From Bacteroidales bacterium (GTDB lineage Bacteria; Bacteroidota; Bacteroidia; Bacteroidales; WCHB1-69): DNA of 33,830 nt. The position numbers and the translations under genes are program-made. Below the pieces are notes generated by a model. It was not told the origin of the DNA and did no database searches. It saw only the letters and a list, made by a program, of their open reading frames with translations. Location of the stretch: positions 1-33,830 of the forward strand of contig JAFYEU010000078.1 of assembly GCA_017544105.1 (NCBI GenBank). Direction: 5' to 3'. Below, piece after piece: positions 16,382 to 23,722 of this stretch. Within the stretch, counting starts at the first letter, position 1. Each line of letters starts with the position of its first letter.

Positions 16382-17227
16382 ATGAAAAAGATCATTTTCC
16401 CCATCATAATCCTCAGTGTGATTATCCTTTTCACCGCTTGTGATCGCGTGGAGGGACCTTATGTTGTCATCAACGACCAGGATGAGGTAACCGTTGATTT
16501 TCCCGATCTAGATCCTACTACTGTTTTCCGCAAGGTTCTCATCGAAGAGTACACCGGACACAGATGTCCGAACTGTCCTAACGGGCACGAGAAGTTGGAA
16601 GAACTCCTCACCCGTTTTGGTGACACGCTGATTCCCGTCTGCATCCATGCCACCTCCTTAGCTGCCCCCACTGTGGAGTTCCCCGATGATCTCCGAGCCG
16701 AGGCAGGCCTGGAGTTGGCCACCGACTGGCAGATTGACGGCATCCCCGCCGGCGTCATCAACCGCGCCGATGAGCCCATGGGCAGCATTCCTGCTCGCTG
16801 GCTATCCAAAGTCAATGCCGTGGACCGCACGGACATCCCAGCCGCCATCCAACTCATCAACCAGTATAACGAAAACGGCCTCCTGAAAGTCAATGCCAAA
16901 GTCACCATGCTGGAGTCCCACGACTCGCCTCTCCGACTCTCCCTGTTCATTGTTGAGGACGGCATCGTCAGTCCCCAGATCAATGGCACCGAGACGATAG
17001 AGAACTACGTTCACAACCATGTGCTGCGTGGCTCTATCAATGGCACTTACGGGCAGTTGCTCAACGGCACCGGCGAGTTGTCCGCAGGCGAGAGCTGCCT
17101 CTACGCCAAGTCCTTCAGCTTTGTCGGCACCAACTGGAAGCCGGAGCACTGCAGCGTGGTGGCCATCCTGTACGACAAAAACAACTACAACGTCTTGCAA
17201 GTGGAGCGTTGCCCAGTCACGAGATAA
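16382..17227 (+). CDS. Omp28-related lipoprotein with CxxC thioredoxin-like domain
   Basis: A 281-residue lipoprotein: the signal ends in LFTAC (lipidated Cys20). The Omp28 family pattern is visible: VLIEEYTGHRCPNCPNGHEKLEEL with CPNC at residues 62-65, then the IDGIPAGVINR loop equivalent to the cis-Pro loop of thioredoxins, and an immunoglobulin-like C-terminal half (LKVNAKVTMLES onward). It is probably on the outer membrane, facing either side. It follows the DUF6029 gene by 21 bases and ends the run of four envelope genes. The CPNC centre suggests thiol-disulfide chemistry, which is not proven for the family. Confidence 0.87.
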   Translation: MKKIIFPIIILSVIILFTACDRVEGPYVVINDQDEVTVDFPDLDPTTVFRKVLIEEYTGHRCPNCPNGHEKLEELLTRFGDTLIPVCIHATSLAAPTVEFPDDLRAEAGLELATDWQIDGIPAGVINRADEPMGSIPARWLSKVNAVDRTDIPAAIQLINQYNENGLLKVNAKVTMLESHDSPLRLSLFIVEDGIVSPQINGTETIENYVHNHVLRGSINGTYGQLLNGTGELSAGESCLYAKSFSFVGTNWKPEHCSVVAILYDKNNYNVLQVERCPVTR

Positions 17228-17233
17228 AGTTTT

Positions 17234-17310
17234 CAGTTATCAGTTAGAAGTTAGGAGTTAGAAGGCTAATGGCTAACAGCTAACGTTCATTGTCAAAGTT
17301 CAAAGTCAAA
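17234..17310. repeat. degenerate heptamer repeat array between genes
   Basis: Seven contiguous 7-mers run from 17234 to 17282: CAGTTAT, CAGTTAG, AAGTTAG, GAGTTAG, AAGGCTA, ATGGCTA, ACAGCTA. A second short array of GTCAAA / GTTCAAA units follows at 17292-17310. It fills most of the 109-bp gap between the Omp28 gene and the dehydrogenase gene. Such low-complexity 7-mer arrays occur in intergenic DNA of Bacteroidota; their function is unknown. Confidence 0.8.
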
Positions 17311-17336
17311 GTCTATTATAACAACACCACTATCCG

Positions 17337-18254
17337 ATGAAAAAGATTGTCAGTGTAGAACCCATCGGCATCAGCGAAGAGCGAGCCGTCAACATTGCTC
17401 ACGAATTGGCCGCCAAAGGCCACGAGTTCATCTGCTACCGCGACCGCCGCGAAGATGCCGCCACCCTCATCGAGCGAATGAAAGATGCCGATGAGGTTAT
17501 TGTTTCCAACATCAAAATCGGCAGCGACATCCTGTCCCAATGTCCCAAATTGAAGAAACTCAACGTTGCCTTCACGGGGTTGGACCATATCGACCTGGCC
17601 TATTGTCAGGAGCACGGCATCGAGGTCGTGAATGCCTCGGGCTATGCCACGGAAGGTGTCGCCGAGTTAGCCATCGGGCTGATGCTGGATGTCTATCGGC
17701 GCATCACGGCATTGGACGCCGACACGCGCAAGGGAGGCACCCGCAACAACTTCTTAGGTCACGAGCTGCGTGGCAAGCGCGTGGGCATTGTGGGCACTGG
17801 CGCCATTGGACGGCGCACGGCCCAGCTGCTCCTGGCGTTCGGCTGCGAGGTGGTAGCCTGGAGCCGCTCCCAATACGATGATGTGAAGGCACAAGGTATT
17901 GTCTATCTTCCCTTGGAGGAGCTGATGAAGACCTGCGACATCATCACCCTGCATGTGCCGTTGACGGCGGAAACGCATCATCTGATCAGTCGCGAGCTGT
18001 TGCAGCTATGCAAGCCCACGGCCGTCATCATCAACACAGCCCGTGGCAATGTGGTAGACATGGACGCCTTGGCAGAGATGGTGAAGGCGGGCCAGCTCGG
18101 CGGCGCCGGCATCGACGTGTATGAGAAAGAGCCGCCCTTGGCCGAAGACCATCCTCTCTTCAGCGCTCCCAACTGCGTGCTCGTGCCTCACGTCGGCTAT
18201 GCCACCCGCGAGGCCTTTGACGACCGCATCGGCATCGTTCTCAGCCATATCTAA
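17337..18254 (+). CDS. D-2-hydroxyacid dehydrogenase (NAD-binding)
   Basis: A 305-residue cytoplasmic oxidoreductase of the D-isomer-specific 2-hydroxyacid dehydrogenase family. The Rossmann fold is marked by GKRVGIVGTGAIGRRTA. Further signatures are ITLHVPLTAETHHLI, NTARGNVVDMDAL with the catalytic Arg, and VPHVGYATREA with the catalytic His; the Glu of the triad lies in DVYEKEPP. The substrate (glycerate, lactate, phosphoglycerate or other) cannot be read from the sequence. The protein ends at VLSHI, about 10-15 residues earlier than most relatives, which continue with a helix and GKPxN. The gene starts after the heptamer array and is followed by the AtoE gene after 15 bases. Confidence 0.9.
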   Translation: MKKIVSVEPIGISEERAVNIAHELAAKGHEFICYRDRREDAATLIERMKDADEVIVSNIKIGSDILSQCPKLKKLNVAFTGLDHIDLAYCQEHGIEVVNASGYATEGVAELAIGLMLDVYRRITALDADTRKGGTRNNFLGHELRGKRVGIVGTGAIGRRTAQLLLAFGCEVVAWSRSQYDDVKAQGIVYLPLEELMKTCDIITLHVPLTAETHHLISRELLQLCKPTAVIINTARGNVVDMDALAEMVKAGQLGGAGIDVYEKEPPLAEDHPLFSAPNCVLVPHVGYATREAFDDRIGIVLSHI

Positions 18255-18269
18255 AAACGACTCATCCCT

Positions 18270-19619
18270 ATGTTCCGCCGCATCATCAACTTCTGCGTTA
18301 AGGTTGTACAACGCTATCTACCTGAGCCTTTTATCTTTGCTATCATCTTAACCTTCATCGCCGCCTTGTTGGCGATGCCCATCTGCCACCAGACCCCCTT
18401 GGAGGTGGTAGAGCATTGGGGCAACGGCGTCTGGGGACTCTTGGCCTTTGCCATGCAGATGGCCTTGGTGCTGGTCTGCGGCTCCGCCCTGGCATCAGCG
18501 CCAGTCATCCACAAGGGCATCAGCGCCATGGCCTCCGTGCCTAAGACACCAGGAGCTGCCATCGCCCTGGTGACGGCAGTCTCTGCCATCGCCTGCTGGC
18601 TCAACTGGGGCTTCGGCCTCATCATCGGGGCCCTCTTCGCGAGGGAGATCGCGCGCAAGCTGCAGGGCGTGGACTACCGGCTGCTCATCGCCTCCGCCTA
18701 CAGCGGCTTTGTGGTGTGGCACGCCGGCCTCTCCGGCTCCATCCCCCTTACCATGGCCACGCCCGGGGAGGCTCTCTCCAAAGCCACTAACGGCATCCTG
18801 ACGGAGCCCGTGCCCGTATCCAACACCATCCTCGACTGGCACAACATGGTCATGGTCATCCTCGTCATCGTGGCCCTGGTAGTCGTCAACACACTGATGC
18901 ACCCCAAAAAGGACATCTGCACGGTGGACCCACATCTGCTCAAAGAAGAAGCAGCACCGGAAGAGGCCCTGACAGGGACTCCCGCCGAGAAGCTGGAGCA
19001 CAGCCGGCTGTTGAGCATCCTGCTGGCATCTGTCGGACTGGGCTACGTCGTGCTCAAGCTATTCTTTTTGCATGGCAGCTTCGACTTGGGGATCGTCATC
19101 ATGCTATTTCTGTTCTTGGGCATCATCTTGCATGGCACGCCGCTGGCCTACGTGAGGGCTTTCAACAAAGCAGCCACAGGCGCTGCCGGCATCATGCTGC
19201 AGTTCCCCTTCTACGCGGGCATCATGGGGATCATCACGGGTGTGGGAGCCTCGGGCATCTGCTTTGGGACCGTCATCAGCAATGCTTGCATCAGCATCAG
19301 CTCACCGGTCACCTACCCGTTGCTCACCTTCCTGTGTGCGGCGGTGCTCAACATGTTCGTGCCCTCGGGCGGCGGCCACTGGGCCATCCAGGCGCCCATC
19401 ATGTTCGCGGCAGGCGCCGACCTTGGCGTGGACCCGGGCCTCACCGGCATCGCTATCGCCTGGGGTGACGCCTGGACCAACCTCATCCAGCCCTTCTGGG
19501 CCATCCCGGCCCTCGCCATCGCCAGGCTGAACGCCAAAGACATCATGGGCTTCTGTATCATCGACCTGCTCATCACGGGACTCATCATCAGCGGCGGGCT
19601 CGTGTTGTGGGCACTATAG
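18270..19619 (+). CDS. atoE: short-chain fatty acid transporter (AtoE family)
   Basis: A 449-residue inner-membrane protein with about 11-12 hydrophobic segments. The start (RYLPEPFIFAIILT), the segment WLNWGFGLIIGALFAREIARK, WHAGLSGSIPLTMATPG and the C-terminal FVPSGGGHWAIQAPI fit the AtoE/TIGR00366 family of short-chain fatty acid (acetoacetate, butyrate) carriers. A hydrophilic loop of about 40 residues (HPKKDICTVD onward) lies near the middle. It probably moves fermentation acids. Cotranscription with the upstream 2-hydroxyacid dehydrogenase is likely and suggests organic-acid metabolism. It ends just before a region with palindromic repeats. Confidence 0.9.
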   Translation: MFRRIINFCVKVVQRYLPEPFIFAIILTFIAALLAMPICHQTPLEVVEHWGNGVWGLLAFAMQMALVLVCGSALASAPVIHKGISAMASVPKTPGAAIALVTAVSAIACWLNWGFGLIIGALFAREIARKLQGVDYRLLIASAYSGFVVWHAGLSGSIPLTMATPGEALSKATNGILTEPVPVSNTILDWHNMVMVILVIVALVVVNTLMHPKKDICTVDPHLLKEEAAPEEALTGTPAEKLEHSRLLSILLASVGLGYVVLKLFFLHGSFDLGIVIMLFLFLGIILHGTPLAYVRAFNKAATGAAGIMLQFPFYAGIMGIITGVGASGICFGTVISNACISISSPVTYPLLTFLCAAVLNMFVPSGGGHWAIQAPIMFAAGADLGVDPGLTGIAIAWGDAWTNLIQPFWAIPALAIARLNAKDIMGFCIIDLLITGLIISGGLVLWAL

Positions 19620-20010
19620 AAACAGCATAGTCTCTATACACGTCTCACCCCCAGACTGCACTGCGTTTAGTCTGGGGTTATTGAAATAGTGTCTCTCCGA
19701 GACACATTCCCACATGGCTCGGGCAACCCCTTAGGTTCGGCATTTCGTAAACGCTTGGCACGGAGACATGTGAGACAGAAGCAAAATAGTGCCTTAGGGA
19801 GACAGTCTCGGAGAGACTGAATCTTATTAACCCCGCACTGTAGTGTGGGGTATGGCATGTGCGCGGGATGAAACTCGCGGCGCGGGTGACACTTGCCATG
19901 ATGCTTGTAACGACCCGCCGCGAAAGGGACGTCAGTGCCATCAAGCATATAGGTGCCAAATGAAAAGTGGGGCACCTACCAGCAAGCCAAAACATACATC
20001 ATTTTAGCCA
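19620..20010. repeat. gene-free region with inverted pair of REP-like palindromes
   Basis: No credible gene is seen. Copy 1 reads rightward: hairpin CCCCAGACT/AGTCTGGGG (19649-19657 with 19669-19677), then TTATTGAAATA, then GTGTCTC-TCC-GAGACAC (19689-19705). Copy 2 is the same design on the other strand: CAGTCTC-GGA-GAGACTG (19803-19819), then CCCCGCACT/AGTGTGGGG (19831-19850, one G-U pair). A third hairpin has TAGGTGCC/GGCACCTA arms (19950-19957, 19971-19978). The leftward frame is open for about 100 codons over most of the stretch but looks non-protein. It resembles a paired repetitive extragenic palindrome or remains of a mobile element. Copy 1 may also terminate the AtoE transcript. Confidence 0.6.
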
Positions 20011-20099
20011 AGATATCTTTTCCCTTGTTCATCATAATTATAATTGGCTTATTGCTCTTAATCATCCTAAATAGGTAAACAATTGTCGCAAAATATTGC

Positions 20100-20107
20100 T
20101 ATTTTTG
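20100..20107 (+). promoter_or_regulatory. Bacteroidota -7 box upstream of lpdA
   Basis: TATTTTTG matches TAnnTTTG and is followed by CACC. It is 55 bases before the ATG at 20163. The stretch from 20011 to 20162 is AT-rich and holds no other recognised element. No good -33 box is seen. Confidence 0.6.
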
Positions 20108-20162
20108 CACCGCCTTTTTTTGAAGCGAGATTTTTAATGTTACACCTTATAAGATATTGAAT

Positions 20163-21560
20163 ATGGAAAACTATGATGTTATCGTCATCGGGAGTGGTCC
20201 CGGAGGTTATGTGGCTGCCATTAGAGCGGCGCAACTGGAGATGAAAGTGGCCGTGGTGGAGCGCGCCGAAGTGGGCGGCATCTGCCTCAACTGGGGCTGC
20301 ATCCCCACCAAAGCATTGTTGAAATCAGCACAAGTATATCGTTACATGTCGCATGCAGCCGACTACGGCATCAGCCTTGAGGGCGCTGCCAAGCCCGACT
20401 TCGAGGCCGTGGTGAAGCGCAGCCGCACGGTGGCTGAGACCATGAGCAAGGGCGTTCAATATCTCTTGAAAAAGAACAACGTCACCGTCATCGCCGGCAC
20501 CGGCAAGCTGCAGAGCAACCACGAGGTGGCTGTCACCGACGCTGAAGGCACCGTGACCGTCTATGAGGCCAAGCACATCATCTTGGCCACGGGCGCGCGT
20601 TCCCGCAGTCTGCCCAACGTGCCTCAAGACGGCAAATACATCATCGGCTATCGCGAGGCGCTGACCCTGTCCAAGCTGCCCGAGACCATGGTGGTGATGG
20701 GCTCCGGCGCCATCGGCAGTGAGCTGGCCTTCTTCTATGCCTCCATGGGCACCAAGGTCACCATCGTGGAGTATATGCCCCGCCTGGTGCCAGTCGAAGA
20801 CGACGACATCGCCGCCACCCTCGCCCGCTGCTTCCGCAAGGCCGGCATCAAGACCATGACCTCCGCCTCTGTGGAGCAGGTTGTGGTGGAAGACGGCATC
20901 TGCAAGGTGACCGTCAAGGATGCCAAGGAGAAGATCACCGAGCTGACCTGTGACATCGTCCTCTCCGCCGTGGGCGTGCAGACCAACCTGGAAGGCCTTG
21001 GCCTCGAAGAGTGCGGCGTGGCTGTCGAACGCGGCAAGGTCATCGTGGACGACTATTACAAGACCAACGTGGAGGGTGTCTATGCCATCGGTGACATCGT
21101 GCACGGGCCTGCCCTCGCGCACGTGGCCTCCCACGAAGCACTCGTCTGCGTGTAGAAGATCGCCGGCAAGAACCCGGTACCCGTGGACTACAGCAACATC
21201 CCCGGCTGCACCTACACCACCCCGGAGATTGCCTCTGTCGGCATGACCGAACGCGCCTGCACGGAACAGGGCCGCGAGGTGCTCATCGGCAAGTTCCCCT
21301 TCACTGCCTCCGGCAAGGCTACAGCCTCCGGCAGCAGAGACGGCCTGGTAAAGGTCATCTTCGACAAACAGACTGGCGAGTGGCTCGGATGCCACCTCAT
21401 CGGCGACAATGTGACCGAGATGATCGCCGGCGCCGTCATGGCCCGCCAGAACAAGATGAAGGGCGAAGACATCATCCACGCCGTCTTCCCGCACCCTACC
21501 CTGTCGGAAGCCATCATGGAAGCCGCTGCAGATGCTTACAAGGAGTGTGTCCACCTCTAA
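20163..21560 (+). pseudogene. lpdA: dihydrolipoyl dehydrogenase interrupted by one in-frame amber codon
   Basis: The frame from ATG 20163 to TAA 21560 encodes a full 465-codon FAD/NAD disulfide reductase (E3 of 2-oxoacid dehydrogenase or glycine cleavage). FAD loop VIGSGPGGYVAAIRA, redox pair Cys41/Cys46 in CLNWGC, NAD loop VVMGSGAIGSELA, and the C-terminal catalytic HPTLSE (His444, Glu449) are all intact. Codon 331 (21153-21155) is TAG. Relatives have Glu there (CVEKIAG), so one G-to-T change from GAG explains it; no frameshift is present. A product ending at residue 330 would lack the dimer domain that holds the catalytic His. Options are recent pseudogenisation, amber suppression, or a sequencing/assembly error. 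I chose ATG 20163 over a TTG two codons upstream. Confidence 0.9.
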
Positions 21561-21566
21561 TCGATC

Positions 21567-22502
21567 ATGGTGAAACATACCCCCCTCATCGCCTTAACCC
21601 TCTTTGTCCTCGCAAGCTTGACACCCTCACAAATGCGAGGACAAGAGGATTTTTATGCAGAGCCTGTCCATTACCACGACACCACCTGGTACGACAAGGG
21701 CTTTGACCTCTACATTGGCTCCGGCGCCTTCTTCGCCAACAAGGAGAACGCCCTTTACTATAACGGCAGCAGCCTCAACGAGTGCAATCTCGACTACATC
21801 TTTGACAACCATTACTGGTATGAGGAGATTCAAAAGGAGGTCAGCGACAACTACCACCACGTCAGCCCAACCGATGAGATCTCCTATCGCGAGGAGAACC
21901 TCGACTGGCATGTGCGCTACAAAATCAAGACCATGCTTCAGCTGGGGGCGCGCTATAAGTTCGGCCGCAACTGGGGGCTCTCCCTCTCCTACTCCTTCTG
22001 CCGGCTCACCACCTCCAGCCAGTTCCTGCTCAACTACTCCTCCGTATCGGGCAACCTCATCGACGCACCCGTCATGGAGCTCCACGGCAAAGAGGACCGC
22101 TCCATGATCGACCTTTCCGCCAGCTATGTCATCAGTCAGCTGCACCCTGTCGCGAAGCCTTTCGTGGAGGTAGGCGCCCAGTTCAACTTCGCCCGGGCCA
22201 GGATTCTGGAAGCTGCCATTGGCGACCGCACTTGGACCCTCTTGGACCCCTACAATGGCGAACATTATGTGCCCGGCGCCCAGATGACGACCTATGATGT
22301 CATCTACGGAGGAGCCGGCTACGGAATCTCCTTCGCAGCAGGTCTCAAACTGGTCGTATCCAAGTCCTTTTCCATCGACCCCACCTTCTACGGCTGCATG
22401 GCCTCCTACGGCATCAAACCCCTGCAAGAGAGGGCGTTCAACTTCAACTACGGCGTCGTCATACGCCTCGTCATGAACGACTTCTTCTTCAAACGCCGGT
22501 AA
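21567..22502 (+). CDS. exported outer-membrane beta-barrel protein, function unknown
   Basis: A 311-residue protein with a signal peptide (LIALTLFVLASLTP, cleavage near RGQ). The mature part shows amphipathic strands (KTMLQLGARYKFGRNWGLSL, SMIDLSASYVISQL, PFVEVGAQFNFARARI, YGISFAAGLKLVV) and ends with a strand before a short basic tail, so an outer-membrane barrel is likely. I do not recognise the family. It begins six bases after the lpdA stop and would be cotranscribed with it. A leftward terminator of the next operon lies directly after its stop. Confidence 0.7.
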   Translation: MVKHTPLIALTLFVLASLTPSQMRGQEDFYAEPVHYHDTTWYDKGFDLYIGSGAFFANKENALYYNGSSLNECNLDYIFDNHYWYEEIQKEVSDNYHHVSPTDEISYREENLDWHVRYKIKTMLQLGARYKFGRNWGLSLSYSFCRLTTSSQFLLNYSSVSGNLIDAPVMELHGKEDRSMIDLSASYVISQLHPVAKPFVEVGAQFNFARARILEAAIGDRTWTLLDPYNGEHYVPGAQMTTYDVIYGGAGYGISFAAGLKLVVSKSFSIDPTFYGCMASYGIKPLQERAFNFNYGVVIRLVMNDFFFKRR

Positions 22503-22503
22503 C

Positions 22504-22535
22504 AAAAAAAATAGCCCCCCGGAGTCGGAGGCTAT
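22504..22535 (-). terminator. intrinsic terminator of the porX operon
   Basis: On the minus strand a 9-bp stem (ATAGCCTCC with GGGGGCTAT, one G-U pair; plus-strand arms 22511-22519 and 22527-22535) with an 8-nt loop is followed by eight U (plus-strand A 22504-22511). It lies 20 bases after the stop of the iron alcohol dehydrogenase gene. Confidence 0.85.
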
Positions 22536-22555
22536 CGTATGGGACTTTCATCCAA

Positions 22556-23722
22556 TCAGAAGCAAGCTTTCAAGATCTCCAGCACCTCTTCGGTGGTTAC
22601 CACATGATAACCGCCACCCTTGATGGTGCTTTCTGCAATCAGAGGCAGCATCGCCTCGGTGGCACCCACCTCCCGCAAGGTCTGGGGAATGCCCAACTCT
22701 TGGATGAACTTGCTCAGGCAGTCGATGCCTTCCAACGCCACCTGCTCGTCGCTCTTGCCTTCCGGATTCACATGCCAGATATTTTTGGCATAGCGGACGA
22801 AACGGTGCAGACCATATTTATAGACCGCACGGTAGTAAGGCACGGAGATGATGGCCAGGCCGATACCATGGGCACAGTCGGTGTAGGCACCCAGCTGATG
22901 TTCGATCATGTGCACCTCCCAGTCCTGCTCTTTGGACACGGCCAGGATCTTGTTCAAGCCCATGGTGGCGCACCACATGATATTGCTGCGGGCCTCATAG
23001 TCGCGCGGATTCTTCAAGGCAGCACGGGCGGCGCTGATCAGAGCCAGCATATCGCCTTCGAGCAGATAGTCACTCACACAATCGTCGTTGCCGCCAAAAT
23101 ACTGCTCCATCAGATGGGAGAAGATATCGAAGATGCCGCTGATCATCTGATACTGGGGCACCGTATAGGTGAATTCCGGATTCAGGATGGAGAACTTGGG
23201 GGCCATGGTCTCCAAGGGGAACACACGACCCAGCTTCAGTTTCTTGTCATCGTTGGTGATGACGGAGCCGCCGTTCATCTCGGAGGCCGTGCCGGTCATG
23301 GTCAGGATGGTGCCGATGGGAACCACGGGGTTGGCCAGAGGAGCCTGCTGCTCCCAGTAGAGGGTCCAAGGATCCTGCTTGCAGTAGGCAGACGCAGAGA
23401 TACCCTTGGCACAGTCGATGACGGAGCCGCCACCGACCGCCAGGATGAGGTCCACCTGATGCTCACGAACCAGCTGGGCACCTTGCAGCACCTGTGCATA
23501 GGTCGGGTTCGACTTGATACCGGGCAGTTCCACGACTTTCTTGCCAGCCTTCTGCAGGTCCGACATCACCGCGTCATACAATCCGCTGGCCTTGATAGAG
23601 TTTCTGCCATAGAGCAACAGCACATTCTTGCCATAGAGTGCAAGCTCTTCGGGAAGATATTGCATCGCACTTTTGCCAAAATGAATCCGCGTGGGATTCT
23701 GATAGGTAAAATCTATATTCAT
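22556..23722 (-). CDS. iron-containing alcohol dehydrogenase (YqhD/butanol dehydrogenase-like)
   Basis: A 388-residue NAD(P)-dependent, metal-dependent alcohol or aldehyde oxidoreductase. It starts with the family pattern FTYQNPTRIHFG and has GGGSVIDCAKG for the nucleotide phosphates. The metal ligands are the Asp and His of GIFDIFSHLMEQ, and two His 14 residues apart in HMIEHQLGAYTDCAHG. The arrangement matches YqhD-type NADPH aldehyde reductases more than Fe-ADH propanediol types. The start ATG at 23722 overlaps the upstream hydrolase stop (ATGA, 4 nt), so translation is coupled; the open frame upstream of it is antisense-free shadow of the hydrolase. It is the third gene of the porX operon and is followed by a strong terminator. 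Confidence 0.93.
   Translation of the reverse strand: MNIDFTYQNPTRIHFGKSAMQYLPEELALYGKNVLLLYGRNSIKASGLYDAVMSDLQKAGKKVVELPGIKSNPTYAQVLQGAQLVREHQVDLILAVGGGSVIDCAKGISASAYCKQDPWTLYWEQQAPLANPVVPIGTILTMTGTASEMNGGSVITNDDKKLKLGRVFPLETMAPKFSILNPEFTYTVPQYQMISGIFDIFSHLMEQYFGGNDDCVSDYLLEGDMLALISAARAALKNPRDYEARSNIMWCATMGLNKILAVSKEQDWEVHMIEHQLGAYTDCAHGIGLAIISVPYYRAVYKYGLHRFVRYAKNIWHVNPEGKSDEQVALEGIDCLSKFIQELGIPQTLREVGATEAMLPLIAESTIKGGGYHVVTTEEVLEILKACF

Noticed and set aside
19667..19995. Leftward open frames of about 100 codons in the gene-free region.
   Set aside because: They run through palindromes, have odd composition rich in Cys, Arg and His, lack a ribosome site and look like neither soluble nor exported proteins.
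20157..20162. TTG two codons upstream as start of lpdA.
   Set aside because: Relatives start at the equivalent of MENYDVIVIG; ATG 20163 is sufficient.
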